From assembly GCA_045594645.1 (NCBI GenBank), contig JAZNYY010000021.1, forward strand, positions 1 to 9,426: a stretch of 9,426 bases of DNA, in the 5' to 3' direction. The translations under genes were made by a program, and so were the position numbers. The notes below the pieces were generated by a model, which did not search any database, was not told the DNA's origin, and saw only the letters and a list, made by a program, of their open reading frames with translations. The DNA is from Fimenecus sp045594645. GTDB lineage: Bacteria; Bacillota; Clostridia; Oscillospirales; Acutalibacteraceae. Positions 1-7,014 of the stretch are shown here, piece after piece (the first letter of the stretch is position 1; every line of letters begins with the position of its first letter).

Positions 1-1
1 C

Positions 2-586
2 AAATACCGCACAAGCTTTGGCCAGAATGTTCTTAACCACTCACTTGAGGTTTCTTATATTGCAGGCCTTATGGCACAAGAGCTTGGCGCTGATGTGAAA
101 CAGGCTAAGCGTGCAGGTCTTCTTCACGATATCGGTAAGGCTCTCGACCGTGAGTTTGAGGGCACGCATATCGAGCTTGGTGTTGAAGCCGCAAAGAAAT
201 ATAAAGAGAACGACAATGTTGTTCACGCAATTCAGGCTCACCACGGCGAAATCGAGGCAAAAACAATTGTTGCAGTGCTTGTTCAGGCTGCAGATGCTAT
301 TTCTGCCGCTCGCCCGGGTGCTCGTCGCGAAAATGTTCAGAACTACATCAAGCGTCTTGAAAAGCTTGAGGAAATCGCAACAGAATTTGAAGGCGTTGAG
401 AAATCATTCGCTATTCAGGCAGGTCGCGAAATCAGAATTATGGTTAACCCCGAAAAGATTTCAGACGAAAAGATGGTTATTGTGGCTCGTGATATTGCAA
501 AGAAAATCGAAGACGAGCTTGAATATCCCGGTCAGATTAAGGTTAACATTGTTCGTGAAAACCGCGTAATAGATTTTGCAAAGTGA
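2..586 (+). CDS. rny: Ribonuclease Y, C-terminal part (5' end outside window)
   Basis: RNase Y is a membrane-anchored endoribonuclease that starts mRNA decay in Firmicutes. The frame is open from base 2 and gives 194 residues, about the last third of a ~520-residue protein; the membrane helix, coiled coil and KH domain lie upstream of the window. Visible here is the HD metal-dependent phosphohydrolase domain: His13 in NVLNHSLEV, the His42-Asp43 pair in AGLLHDIGK, His80-His81 in QAHHGE, and Asp98 in AADAISAARPGARRE (window residue numbers). The family's C-terminal region follows, ending in a typical NIVRENRVIDFAK tail. No frameshift is seen. The next gene, ymdB, is also the neighbour of rny in Bacillus subtilis, which supports the call. 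Identification is secure; only the start is missing. Confidence 0.97.
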   Translation, partial: KYRTSFGQNVLNHSLEVSYIAGLMAQELGADVKQAKRAGLLHDIGKALDREFEGTHIELGVEAAKKYKENDNVVHAIQAHHGEIEAKTIVAVLVQAADAISAARPGARRENVQNYIKRLEKLEEIATEFEGVEKSFAIQAGREIRIMVNPEKISDEKMVIVARDIAKKIEDELEYPGQIKVNIVRENRVIDFAK

Positions 587-670
587 TAAAATTAGCGCCT
601 TTTCACTTTTTCGCCCTTGACTTACACTCGTAAGCCTGCGGTCTCAAAAGCAAAAATCCATCTAATTTTA
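587..670. repeat. 84-bp imperfect palindrome between rny and ymdB
   Basis: The 9-bp arms TAAAATTAG (587-595) and CTAATTTTA (662-670) are exact inverted copies that begin immediately after the rny stop codon. Near the same centre lies a second inverted repeat, CTTAC (621-625) and GTAAG (630-634) around a 4-nt loop. The sequence between pairs only partly. The design resembles a small mobile palindromic intergenic repeat, or a structured 3' end for the rny transcript. No transposase and no clear target duplication are visible. Confidence 0.5.
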
Positions 671-697
671 AACACTTTGAATTAATACAAGAAATTA

Positions 698-725
698 TGC
701 CCCGTGGTCTTTCGGCTTCGGGGCA
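698..725 (+). other. Stem-loop in the rny-ymdB intergenic region
   Basis: TGCCCCG (698-704) pairs perfectly with CGGGGCA (719-725) around a 14-nt loop. No T-tract follows on either strand: the plus strand continues AAAATAAATTAG, and the minus strand continues TAATTTC. It is therefore not a convincing intrinsic terminator. It could be a processing site, or a structure in the 5' leader of ymdB, whose start codon is about 50 nt downstream. Confidence 0.35.
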
Positions 726-773
726 AAATAAATTAGAAAACAAATAAAATTTATATATAGAAACGGTGTGCTT

Positions 774-1559
774 ATGTCACGCGAAATTAAAGTGCTTTGC
801 GTTGGTGATGTGGTCGGCTCGGTCGGTTGCGATTTCTTACGCAAAAAGCTCGCAGAATTCAAAAGAGAAAACCAAATTGATGTGTGCATTGTCAACGGCG
901 AAAATTCAGCGGTTGGCAACGGTATGCTGCCGAATTCCTGCAACCATATTTTCACAAGCGGTGCGGATATGATTACAGGCGGTAACCACTCACTTAAACG
1001 CCGTGAGGTTTTTGATTATCTTGACCGGAATGAAAATATTATTCGTCCCGCAAACTACGGTGACGGAGTATGGGGCAAGGGTTACGGAATTATCGACAAG
1101 GGCGCTTACAGGGTTGGCGTAATTAATTTGATGGGCAGAGTTTATCTTGAGGGGCACAACGACCCCTTTGAGACTGCCGAAAAAATCATTTCCGAGCTCA
1201 AAAAAGAGACTAAAATCATTTTTGTGGATTTCCACGCAGAAGCTACTGCCGAAAAAAAGGCTCTCGGCTATTTTCTTGACGGTAAAGTCAGCGCGGTTTT
1301 CGGCACTCATACCCATATTCAGACCTCTGACGCGCAGATTATGGCGGGCGGTACGGGTTATATCACGGATTTGGGTATGACGGGGCCTGAGGAGTCCGTT
1401 CTCGGCGTGAAGAAAGAAATAATTATTGAAAAATTCAGAAAAGGCTTTACAACTATGTTTGAAACGGCTGACACCCCTCCCTTTATGCAGGGTTGCGTGT
1501 TTACGGTTGACCGCGACAGCGGAAAAACGGTAGCCGTTGAGGCAGTTACGGTGAGGTGA
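774..1559 (+). CDS. ymdB: YmdB-family metallophosphoesterase (2',3'-cyclic-nucleotide phosphodiesterase)
   Basis: YmdB proteins are binuclear-metal phosphodiesterases that hydrolyse 2',3'-cyclic nucleotides; in Bacillus they influence RNase Y activity, biofilm and motility choices. The 261 residues match the usual length. All expected metal ligands are visible: Asp12 (VGDVVG), Glu43-Asn44 (NGEN), Asn71-His72 (GGNH), His154 (DFHAE), His179 and His181 (GTHTH). The family signatures NLMGR, DPF and YITDLGMTGP are also present. After GGNH the usual TWD-like residues are SLK here, a mild divergence. I chose ATG 774 over the in-frame GTG at 768 because the only weak Shine-Dalgarno-like bases (GGTG, 764-767) are spaced for the ATG. 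It is the first gene of a tight cluster with the lipoprotein and recG, directly downstream of rny. The family call is firm. Confidence 0.95.
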   Translation: MSREIKVLCVGDVVGSVGCDFLRKKLAEFKRENQIDVCIVNGENSAVGNGMLPNSCNHIFTSGADMITGGNHSLKRREVFDYLDRNENIIRPANYGDGVWGKGYGIIDKGAYRVGVINLMGRVYLEGHNDPFETAEKIISELKKETKIIFVDFHAEATAEKKALGYFLDGKVSAVFGTHTHIQTSDAQIMAGGTGYITDLGMTGPEESVLGVKKEIIIEKFRKGFTTMFETADTPPFMQGCVFTVDRDSGKTVAVEAVTVR

Positions 1560-1560
1560 G
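1553..1560 (+). promoter_or_regulatory. Ribosome binding site over the ymdB stop codon
   Basis: GAGGTGAG is a good Shine-Dalgarno match that includes the ymdB TGA (1557-1559) and sits 3 nt before the ATG at 1564. Terminating ribosomes would lie on this site, so translation of the lipoprotein is probably coupled to that of ymdB. Confidence 0.7.
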
Positions 1561-1563
1561 CAA

Positions 1564-3066
1564 ATGAAAATCGCAATTAAATTAATTTCATTGCTTTTGT
1601 GCATTTGTATGCTTTTTTCTGCCTGCAAGCCTCAAGAGGAAAAGCCCGACGAGAGCACCACAAATCCCGTTGAAATCACAACTGAAAATAATGCGAATAC
1701 AGAAGAAACTTTCTCAAAAAGTGACGGTAAAATCTCACTCCCATATAACGAAAGTGACGGGCTGAACCCGTTTTTTGCAAAAAGTGACGAGAATTTGTAT
1801 ATCTGCAAGCTCCTTTTTGAGCCTTTGTATGCGGTTGACAGCACTTATACTCCAAACGGAGTAATTGCAGAAAGCATTTCGGTCAACGGCACAACGGCAA
1901 CCGTCAAAATCAAACGCGGTATTTCCTGCCGTGGCTCGTCAAATATCAACGCCGATGATGTGGTTTATTCTTTTAACCTTGCAAAAGCATCATATGGCTG
2001 GGCTGACGATTTAAAGGGTATTTCTGCTGCATCAAAATCAAATGATTATGCGGTGAATTTCACACTTGATTATGCCGACACTATTGTGGCGGGTAAGCTC
2101 ACATTTCCCATTGTAAAGGCGGGCACGGCAGATGTTCAAACCGCAGTGCCCACAGGTAGTGGTGATTATGAGCATCTTGAGGGTAAGCTTATAAGCCTTG
2201 CAAACAGCGAAAAACAGATTTACCTTTGTTCTGTCAGCACTCGCGATAGTGTTGAAGATGCATTGAAAATCGGTACTTCTGATGTGTTTTTCAGTAATAT
2301 GTCCGATTGTAACTACACAGGTGCTTCGGGTAACACTCAATCGGTGTTGCTCAACAATATGGTTTATCTTGGGCTTAACAGTTCAAGAGGTGCTTTGAAT
2401 AAGTATATTCGCAGTGCAGTTGCGGCAAAAATTGATAGCGATGAAATCGTGCTGTCATCATATCAGGGTCACGCAGTGGCATCAAAATTGCCCGTGAATC
2501 CCGAAAGTGCAGTTTATAAAGAAATTGCACAGATTGCAACAAATGGTGACAAAAATCTTGCTGATAATATTATCGACCGTTGCGGTTATACGCGGTTTTC
2601 AGGCAAGGCAAAAACAAACGGCGTGTATTTGCTCTCGTTCACTCTTATAGTGAATAAGGATAACAAATATCGCGTTGCGGCGGCTTATAATATTGCCGAC
2701 AGCCTTGCAGAATGCGGGTTTTATATAAATGTGCAGGCACTCGGATTTGCCGATTACAAGGAACGAATTACCTCGGGTAATTACGATATGTATCTTGGTG
2801 AAGTAAATCTTGACGGCTCAATGGATTTGAGTCAGTTTTTCGTTGAGGGTGGCACTTTAAGTGCAGGAATCAACAAAACCGACCGCGCCGTAACAGAATA
2901 TTACAATTATCGTGCAGGTAAGATTACGGCACAGGAATATTACGAAATCTTTTCAGAGGAATATCCCTTTGTGCCAGTAGTTTTCAGAACGGGATATGTA
3001 ATCAGCTCTGACGATATAAAAATTGATTTAAAACAAATGCCATATTCTCTTTATAATGGCATATAA
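1564..3066 (+). CDS. Extracellular solute-binding lipoprotein, family 5 (oligopeptide/nickel type)
   Basis: This is a 500-residue exported lipoprotein. Residues 1-20 form a signal peptide with a Lys-containing start and a hydrophobic core, ending in LFSAC with Cys21 as the probable lipidated residue; Phe at -3 makes the lipobox slightly unusual. An acidic, Thr/Asn-rich linker (about 22-60) precedes the binding fold. Family-5 (SBP_bac_5) traits are the early LNPFF...LLFEPLY segment, a TPNGVIAESISVNG strand, a DDVVYSF segment, a PTGSGDY turn (196-202) in place of the usual P-x-G-T-G-P-Y, and a C-terminal YYEIFSEEYPFVPVVF. These proteins capture peptides, metals or glycosides outside the membrane for an ABC importer. 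No permease or ATPase gene is present, and its neighbours are ymdB (4 nt) and recG (12 nt). The ligand cannot be predicted; it may share a transporter encoded elsewhere or act as a receptor. Confidence 0.85.
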   Translation: MKIAIKLISLLLCICMLFSACKPQEEKPDESTTNPVEITTENNANTEETFSKSDGKISLPYNESDGLNPFFAKSDENLYICKLLFEPLYAVDSTYTPNGVIAESISVNGTTATVKIKRGISCRGSSNINADDVVYSFNLAKASYGWADDLKGISAASKSNDYAVNFTLDYADTIVAGKLTFPIVKAGTADVQTAVPTGSGDYEHLEGKLISLANSEKQIYLCSVSTRDSVEDALKIGTSDVFFSNMSDCNYTGASGNTQSVLLNNMVYLGLNSSRGALNKYIRSAVAAKIDSDEIVLSSYQGHAVASKLPVNPESAVYKEIAQIATNGDKNLADNIIDRCGYTRFSGKAKTNGVYLLSFTLIVNKDNKYRVAAAYNIADSLAECGFYINVQALGFADYKERITSGNYDMYLGEVNLDGSMDLSQFFVEGGTLSAGINKTDRAVTEYYNYRAGKITAQEYYEIFSEEYPFVPVVFRTGYVISSDDIKIDLKQMPYSLYNGI

Positions 3067-3078
3067 TAGGTGAAATTT

Positions 3079-5130
3079 ATGAAGTTCTCCGACGATATTA
3101 AATATATCAAGGGTGTTGGCGAAGCAAGGGCAACTGCGTTTCGCTCTCTTGGTGTGTCAACCGTTGGGGAGCTTTTGCGTTTTTATCCCCGTGCATATGA
3201 GGAATGGGGCAATATCACCCCGATTTCACAGTGTGTGGTTGGCGAAAATGTGTGTGTTAAAGCGACGGTTATGTTCCCGCCTAAAAATCAGCGGGTAAAG
3301 GGCGGAATGCTCATTGCCAAAGGTACTGTGACTGACGGTGATGATGTTATTGCCGTAACATTCTTTAATAATAAGTATATAGAAAAAATGCTTAAAAGTG
3401 GCGAAGAATATCTTTTCTACGGCAAAATAACTCTCGGTAAATTTGCCGCACGCGAAATGGTTTCGCCAATGTTTATAAAATCGGCACAGAGTGTTGAAAT
3501 TAGGCCGATTTATCCTCAAAATAAAAATATTACCTCAAAGGTAATTCAGTCAGCGGTGCAGAATGCACTACAAAATATTGATGCAATCCCTGAATATCTG
3601 CCCGCATATATTCTCGAACGCTTTAACCTTGTCACACTTGACGAGGCAATCCGCCATATTCATTTCCCGAAAAATGACGGCGAATTGCAAAAAGCCCGCG
3701 ACCGCCTTATTTTTGACGAATTATTTATTCTGCAGTTGAGCCTGCTCACCTTGAAAGAGGACAATTCAGTTGCAGATACAAAAAACATTATCAATAAAGA
3801 TTATACAGAAGAATTTTTCAAATGCTTACCCTTTAAGCCGACCAATGCACAAAAACGAGCAGTAAACGAAGCAATTACCGATATGCAAAGCGGTAAGCAG
3901 ATGAACCGACTTTTGCAGGGTGATGTTGGCAGCGGTAAAACTGCTGTAGCGGCATCAATTGTCTATACTTCGGCTAAAAACGGAATGCAATCCGCTCTTA
4001 TGGCACCTACCGAGGTGCTTGCTGTTCAGCATTTTGAAACCTTTGCACGACTTTTTGAAAACAGCGGTATCCGTTGTGAGCTTTTGACGGGCAGTACAAA
4101 GGCAAAAGAGAAAAAAGAAATCAAAGAACGGCTTAAAAACGGTGAAATAGATTTGATAATCGGTACTCACGCGTTAATACAAGATGATGTTGAATTCTCA
4201 AGGCTTGGTCTTGTTATTACCGACGAGCAACATCGATTCGGCGTGAAACAAAGAACGGGACTTTGCAGTAAGGGGGATAATCCCCATGTTTATGTTATGT
4301 CTGCAACGCCCATTCCCCGAACTCTTGCTCTTATTTTCTTTGGTGACTTGAATGTTTCAATTCTTGACGAGTTGCCACCAGGCAGACAAAAAATTGACAC
4401 CTATGCCGTAAAATCGGGTAAACGAGGCTCAATGTTTGAGTTTATCCGAAAGCATCTTGATTTGGGATATCAGGCATATATTGTCTGCCCACTCGTTGAA
4501 GAAAGCGAATTGGTACAGGGCGTGATGTCAGCAGAGGAATACTTTAAAAAAGCACAACCCTTGTTCCCGAACTATCGTCTTGATTTGCTTCACGGTAAAA
4601 TGTCACCAAAGAAAAAAGACGAAGTAATGATGAAGTTTAAAAACGGTGAAACTCAACTCTTGATTTCAACCGTTGTTATTGAGGTTGGTGTTGATGTACC
4701 CAATGCAGTTATTATGGTTATCGAAAATGCCGAGCGATTTGGTCTTTCACAGCTTCATCAGTTAAGAGGTCGTGTTGGTAGAGGTAAAGCGAAATCACAT
4801 TGTATTCTCGTGACAGATGCCACAAATGACGAGGCAACGGCGCGAATGAATATTATGTGTCAGACTACCGACGGTTTTAAAATTGCCGACGAGGATTTAA
4901 AGCTTCGCGGACCCGGTGACTTTTTCGGTACTCGTCAGCACGGTTTACCTAAGCTTCGCATTGCCGATATTCTCACCGATACGAAAATCCTTATGCAAAC
5001 TCAAGATTTGGCACAAGAGATTATGGCGAGTGATTGCAACTTTGAAAAAGAAGAGCACCGTCAAATCGGCAAGCAGGTTATGAAAAAAATCTACAGTTTA
5101 CAAGTTTCTAACACTGCCAACACAATTTAG
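3079..5130 (+). CDS. recG: ATP-dependent DNA helicase RecG
   Basis: RecG is the superfamily-2 double-stranded DNA translocase that remodels stalled replication forks and branch-migrates recombination intermediates. The 683 residues fit the usual length. The N-terminal YIKGVGEARATAFRSLGV and FYPRAYEEW start the wedge/OB region (to about residue 150). The helicase core follows: a Q-motif-like PTNAQKRA, Walker A GDVGSGKT (281-288), APTEVLA, Walker B DEQH (382-385), MSATPIPRT (407-415), ISTVVIEVGVDVPNA, and QLRGRVGRG (561-569). The C-terminal part includes the RGPGDFFGTRQHG segment. ATG 3079 is preferred over GTG 3070 because AGGTGA (3068-3073) is spaced correctly for the ATG and overlaps the GTG. 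It is the last gene of the ymdB-lipoprotein-recG cluster. The rsmD and coaD genes that often follow recG in Firmicutes are absent here. Confidence 0.97.
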   Translation: MKFSDDIKYIKGVGEARATAFRSLGVSTVGELLRFYPRAYEEWGNITPISQCVVGENVCVKATVMFPPKNQRVKGGMLIAKGTVTDGDDVIAVTFFNNKYIEKMLKSGEEYLFYGKITLGKFAAREMVSPMFIKSAQSVEIRPIYPQNKNITSKVIQSAVQNALQNIDAIPEYLPAYILERFNLVTLDEAIRHIHFPKNDGELQKARDRLIFDELFILQLSLLTLKEDNSVADTKNIINKDYTEEFFKCLPFKPTNAQKRAVNEAITDMQSGKQMNRLLQGDVGSGKTAVAASIVYTSAKNGMQSALMAPTEVLAVQHFETFARLFENSGIRCELLTGSTKAKEKKEIKERLKNGEIDLIIGTHALIQDDVEFSRLGLVITDEQHRFGVKQRTGLCSKGDNPHVYVMSATPIPRTLALIFFGDLNVSILDELPPGRQKIDTYAVKSGKRGSMFEFIRKHLDLGYQAYIVCPLVEESELVQGVMSAEEYFKKAQPLFPNYRLDLLHGKMSPKKKDEVMMKFKNGETQLLISTVVIEVGVDVPNAVIMVIENAERFGLSQLHQLRGRVGRGKAKSHCILVTDATNDEATARMNIMCQTTDGFKIADEDLKLRGPGDFFGTRQHGLPKLRIADILTDTKILMQTQDLAQEIMASDCNFEKEEHRQIGKQVMKKIYSLQVSNTANTI

Positions 5131-5144
5131 TAAAATTTGGCATA

Positions 5145-5150
5145 TATAAT
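5145..5150 (+). promoter_or_regulatory. Possible -10 element upstream of the barrel-protein gene
   Basis: A perfect TATAAT lies 14 nt after recG. No convincing -35 is seen 16-18 nt upstream (ACAATT at 17 nt). If used, the transcript would begin just before or within the hairpin repeat and give a structured leader for the gene at 5308. This is a weak prediction based on the -10 alone. Confidence 0.25.
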
Positions 5151-5165
5151 AAAAATACAAATTTC

Positions 5166-5273
5166 GCTCCCTCTTTGAGGGAGCTGTCAGCGAAGCTGAC
5201 TGAGGGAGTAGACCGTTTTCAAACACTCCCTCCGTCAACGCTAACGCGTTGACACCTCCCTCGCGGAGGGAGG
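5166..5273. repeat. Composite palindromic repeat, copy 1 (full length)
   Basis: Four hairpins lie in mirror order. They are GCTCCCTC/GAGGGAGC (5166-5173, 5177-5184), GTCAGC/GCTGAC (5186-5191, 5195-5200), GTCAACGC/GCGTTGAC (5234-5241, 5246-5253), and CCTCCCTC/GAGGGAGG (5255-5262, 5266-5273). A central inverted pair, GAGGGAGT (5202-5209) and ACTCCCTC (5225-5232), lets the whole element fold back on itself. The terminal arms match at 20 of 26 positions. The same design recurs at 7015-7140, and as a single arm at 5985-6030. It is a non-coding, MITE-like intergenic repeat without its own transposase. Confidence 0.85.
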
Positions 5274-5292
5274 GAATAAGGATTTCTTAATT

Positions 5293-5302
5293 AAAGGAAA
5301 AG
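5293..5302 (+). promoter_or_regulatory. Ribosome binding site of the barrel-protein gene
   Basis: AAAGGAAAAG lies 5 nt upstream of the ATG at 5308 (its GG is 10 nt upstream) and outside the hairpin repeat. It fixes the start codon and leaves the site free of the repeat's secondary structure. Confidence 0.55.
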
Positions 5303-5307
5303 ATTTT

Positions 5308-5967
5308 ATGAACGAAATTAAAGGATATTTAAGAGATTTTCGCATTGATGTGCCCGAGGCAATTTATGAGTGCAGAGGGCTTAAAATCTTCGGCAGAAGA
5401 ATAAAATCAATCGTGTTTTCAACAGATGTGAGCATTATCCGCAACTGTAATGCTGACGCGGTTATTGCTGTTTACCCCTTTACGCCACAGCCCGTTATAA
5501 CTCAAGCAGTTATGCTGGCGGCAGATTGTCCCGTATTTGTGGGTGTTGGCGGTGGTCTTACAAAGGGTGAGCGAGTAATTAACCTTGCCCGTCACGCCGA
5601 GTATCAGGGCGCAACGGGCGTTGTGCTCAATGCTCCGACATCAAATGATACAATTCAACAAGTAGCAAATATTGTGGATTTGCCAATCGTTATAACCGTA
5701 GTTAAAGAAGACGATATTCAGGCGCGACTTGATGCAGGTGCGCAAATTCTTAATGTATCAGCGGCGGCGAAAACTCCCGAATTAGTAGCAAAAATCCGTG
5801 AAAAGTTCCCCGATGTGCCGATAATGGCAACGGGCGGACCAAACGAAGAAAGTATTAAAGCTACAATCAAAGCGGGCGCCGATGCAATAACATGGACTCC
5901 GCCGTCAAACGGTGAGGTGTTCCGCGATATTATGGAGGCTTATCGTAAGGGCGAGCCACATCCTTAA
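5308..5967 (+). CDS. Conserved beta/alpha-barrel protein of unknown function
   Basis: I recognise this 219-residue protein only as a probable TIM-barrel; relatives in Clostridia are, as I recall, often labelled vaguely as hydrolase. Alternating beta-strand and helix segments run through the chain: ADAVIAVYPF, CPVFVGVGGGLTKG (75-87, Gly-rich), ATGVVLNAPTS, LPIVITVV, AQILNVSAAAKT, VPIMATGGPNEE (170-181) and AGADAITWTPPS. The last two resemble the standard phosphate-binding C-terminus of barrels such as KDPG aldolase, ThiE and the ribulose-phosphate epimerases. The Schiff-base lysine region of KDPG aldolase is not seen. No signal peptide or membrane segment is present, so it is probably cytoplasmic. 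It stands between two repeat copies, downstream of recG. A sugar-phosphate or cofactor-related substrate is a guess from the fold. Confidence 0.75.
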   Translation: MNEIKGYLRDFRIDVPEAIYECRGLKIFGRRIKSIVFSTDVSIIRNCNADAVIAVYPFTPQPVITQAVMLAADCPVFVGVGGGLTKGERVINLARHAEYQGATGVVLNAPTSNDTIQQVANIVDLPIVITVVKEDDIQARLDAGAQILNVSAAAKTPELVAKIREKFPDVPIMATGGPNEESIKATIKAGADAITWTPPSNGEVFRDIMEAYRKGEPHP

Positions 5968-5984
5968 AAATCTTTACCGATTAT

Positions 5985-6030
5985 GCCTTCCCCTTGAGGG
6001 GAAGGTGGTGGCGAAGCCGACGGATGAGGT
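5985..6030. repeat. Composite palindromic repeat, single-arm copy 2
   Basis: CCTTCCCC (5986-5993) pairs with GGGGAAGG (5998-6005) around TTGA. It is followed by GGTGG, a small GGC-GAA-GCC stem (6010-6018), and ACGGATGAGG. This matches the order of one arm of the copies at 5166 and 7015 (terminal stem, short linker, second stem, G-rich end), but no mirror-image second arm follows. It lies between the barrel gene and the hydrolase gene. No T-tract follows the hairpin, so it is not a standard intrinsic terminator. Confidence 0.7.
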
Positions 6031-6060
6031 GTTTTCATTGCCCGCAAACTAAAAGGGGAA

Positions 6061-6065
6061 AGAGG
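6061..6065 (+). promoter_or_regulatory. Ribosome binding site that sets the hydrolase start
   Basis: AGAGG lies 6 nt before ATG 6072. An in-frame ATG at 5994 falls in the loop of the palindromic repeat and would add 26 Arg/Cys-rich residues, with no binding site upstream, so 6072 is the likely start. Confidence 0.7.
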
Positions 6066-6071
6066 AAAAAT

Positions 6072-7001
6072 ATGTACATCTTAAAACCTATTCTTGATAA
6101 AAACTGGGAAAACACGGCTAAAAGTGATGCAAAAAGAATTGCGTCACAGACCGAGCCTGAGGGACTTGAGAAAATCCTCGATGTTCCTTATATTGATGAC
6201 GGCGAAAAGGCTCATTTGCTTGATATTTATTATCCTGAGGGAACAACTGAAAAGCTCCCCGTAATTATTGATATTCACGGCGGTGGCTGGATGTACGGCT
6301 ATAAAGAAATTAACAAGAATTTCTGCTTAAAGCTTGCCGAAAAAGGCTTTTTGGTGGCATCAATCAACTATCGTCTTGCGGGCGATGTGCTTTTTGATGA
6401 CCAGATTCGTGATATTTTTGCCGCGATTAAATGGCTGAGCGAAAATTTAAAAAATTACCCTGCCGATTTGGATAATGTATTCCTCGCAGGTGACTCTGCG
6501 GGCGGTCACTTTGCCTGTGTGACAACTGCAGTAAATCTCAATGAGGATTTGCAAAAGGATTTCGGTGTTGAATGTTGCGGACTTGACTTCAAAGCAGTTG
6601 CAGCAATCTGCCCCGCGGTCGATTTGTTAAGCCCTAATATTGTAATGAATATTAATGTTCCCGTGCTCTTGGGCGACAAGCCTAAAAAGAGCAAATACAG
6701 AAAATACCTTGATGTTGCACAGATTATTTCAAAGGATTTCCCGCCCTTTTATGTGAATACTGCAACAAATGATTTTCTTAAAAAGCAGTGCTATAAGCTA
6801 AAAGGCTTGCTTGAAAAGTATAATATAGAGCATTTCTTCCACGACTTTAAAGAAAAAGAAAACGGAAAATACTTAACCCATGTTTTCAATGTGATTGACC
6901 CCTTTACCCCCGCAGGCGACCAAGCCAACACCGAAATCACAGAATTTTTTAAAGCGCATATATTATTTAGTTCTATAAATTTGAATTTGTCTAACTCATG
7001 A
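6072..7001 (+). CDS. Alpha/beta-hydrolase, esterase of the HSL/BD-FAE type
   Basis: This 309-residue serine hydrolase is probably a carboxylesterase acting on short-chain or acetyl/feruloyl esters. The oxyanion-hole motif HGGGW is at 69-73, and the nucleophile elbow GDSAGG is at 140-145 with Ser142. Likely partners are Asp234 (TATNDF) and His270 (LTHVF), giving a complete triad. YRLAGDVLFDDQIRDIFAAIKWL (about residues 98-120) is typical of the family. No signal peptide is visible, so it is probably cytoplasmic. The last 13 residues (ILFSSINLNLSNS) go beyond the usual helical end near EFFK and stop 13 nt before repeat copy 3, so this tail may be a recent extension. It lies 104 nt downstream of the barrel gene with a half-repeat between; whether they share a transcript is unclear. 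The natural substrate is unknown. Confidence 0.88.
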   Translation: MYILKPILDKNWENTAKSDAKRIASQTEPEGLEKILDVPYIDDGEKAHLLDIYYPEGTTEKLPVIIDIHGGGWMYGYKEINKNFCLKLAEKGFLVASINYRLAGDVLFDDQIRDIFAAIKWLSENLKNYPADLDNVFLAGDSAGGHFACVTTAVNLNEDLQKDFGVECCGLDFKAVAAICPAVDLLSPNIVMNINVPVLLGDKPKKSKYRKYLDVAQIISKDFPPFYVNTATNDFLKKQCYKLKGLLEKYNIEHFFHDFKEKENGKYLTHVFNVIDPFTPAGDQANTEITEFFKAHILFSSINLNLSNS

Positions 7002-7014
7002 AAAGGTGTATGTT

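Noticed and set aside
111..569. Alternative +1 frame open across rny
   Set aside because: It overlaps a well-recognised RNase Y frame and translates to a Leu/Arg/Ser-rich nonsense composition.
698..725. Intrinsic terminator for rny
   Set aside because: The stem is good but no T-tract follows on either strand, so it is listed only as a stem-loop.
990..1628. Long reverse-strand open frame (212 codons) opposite ymdB
   Set aside because: It is the antisense shadow of a clear ymdB gene, has no ribosome binding site and encodes no recognisable protein.
5308..5967. KDPG aldolase or ribulose-phosphate epimerase assignment for the barrel protein
   Set aside because: Only the generic phosphate-binding end resembles these families; their catalytic motifs are not seen.
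5994..6071. N-terminal extension of the hydrolase beginning at ATG 5994
   Set aside because: The ATG lies in the hairpin loop of repeat copy 2, the encoded residues are Arg/Cys-rich and unlike the family, and a proper ribosome binding site sits before ATG 6072.
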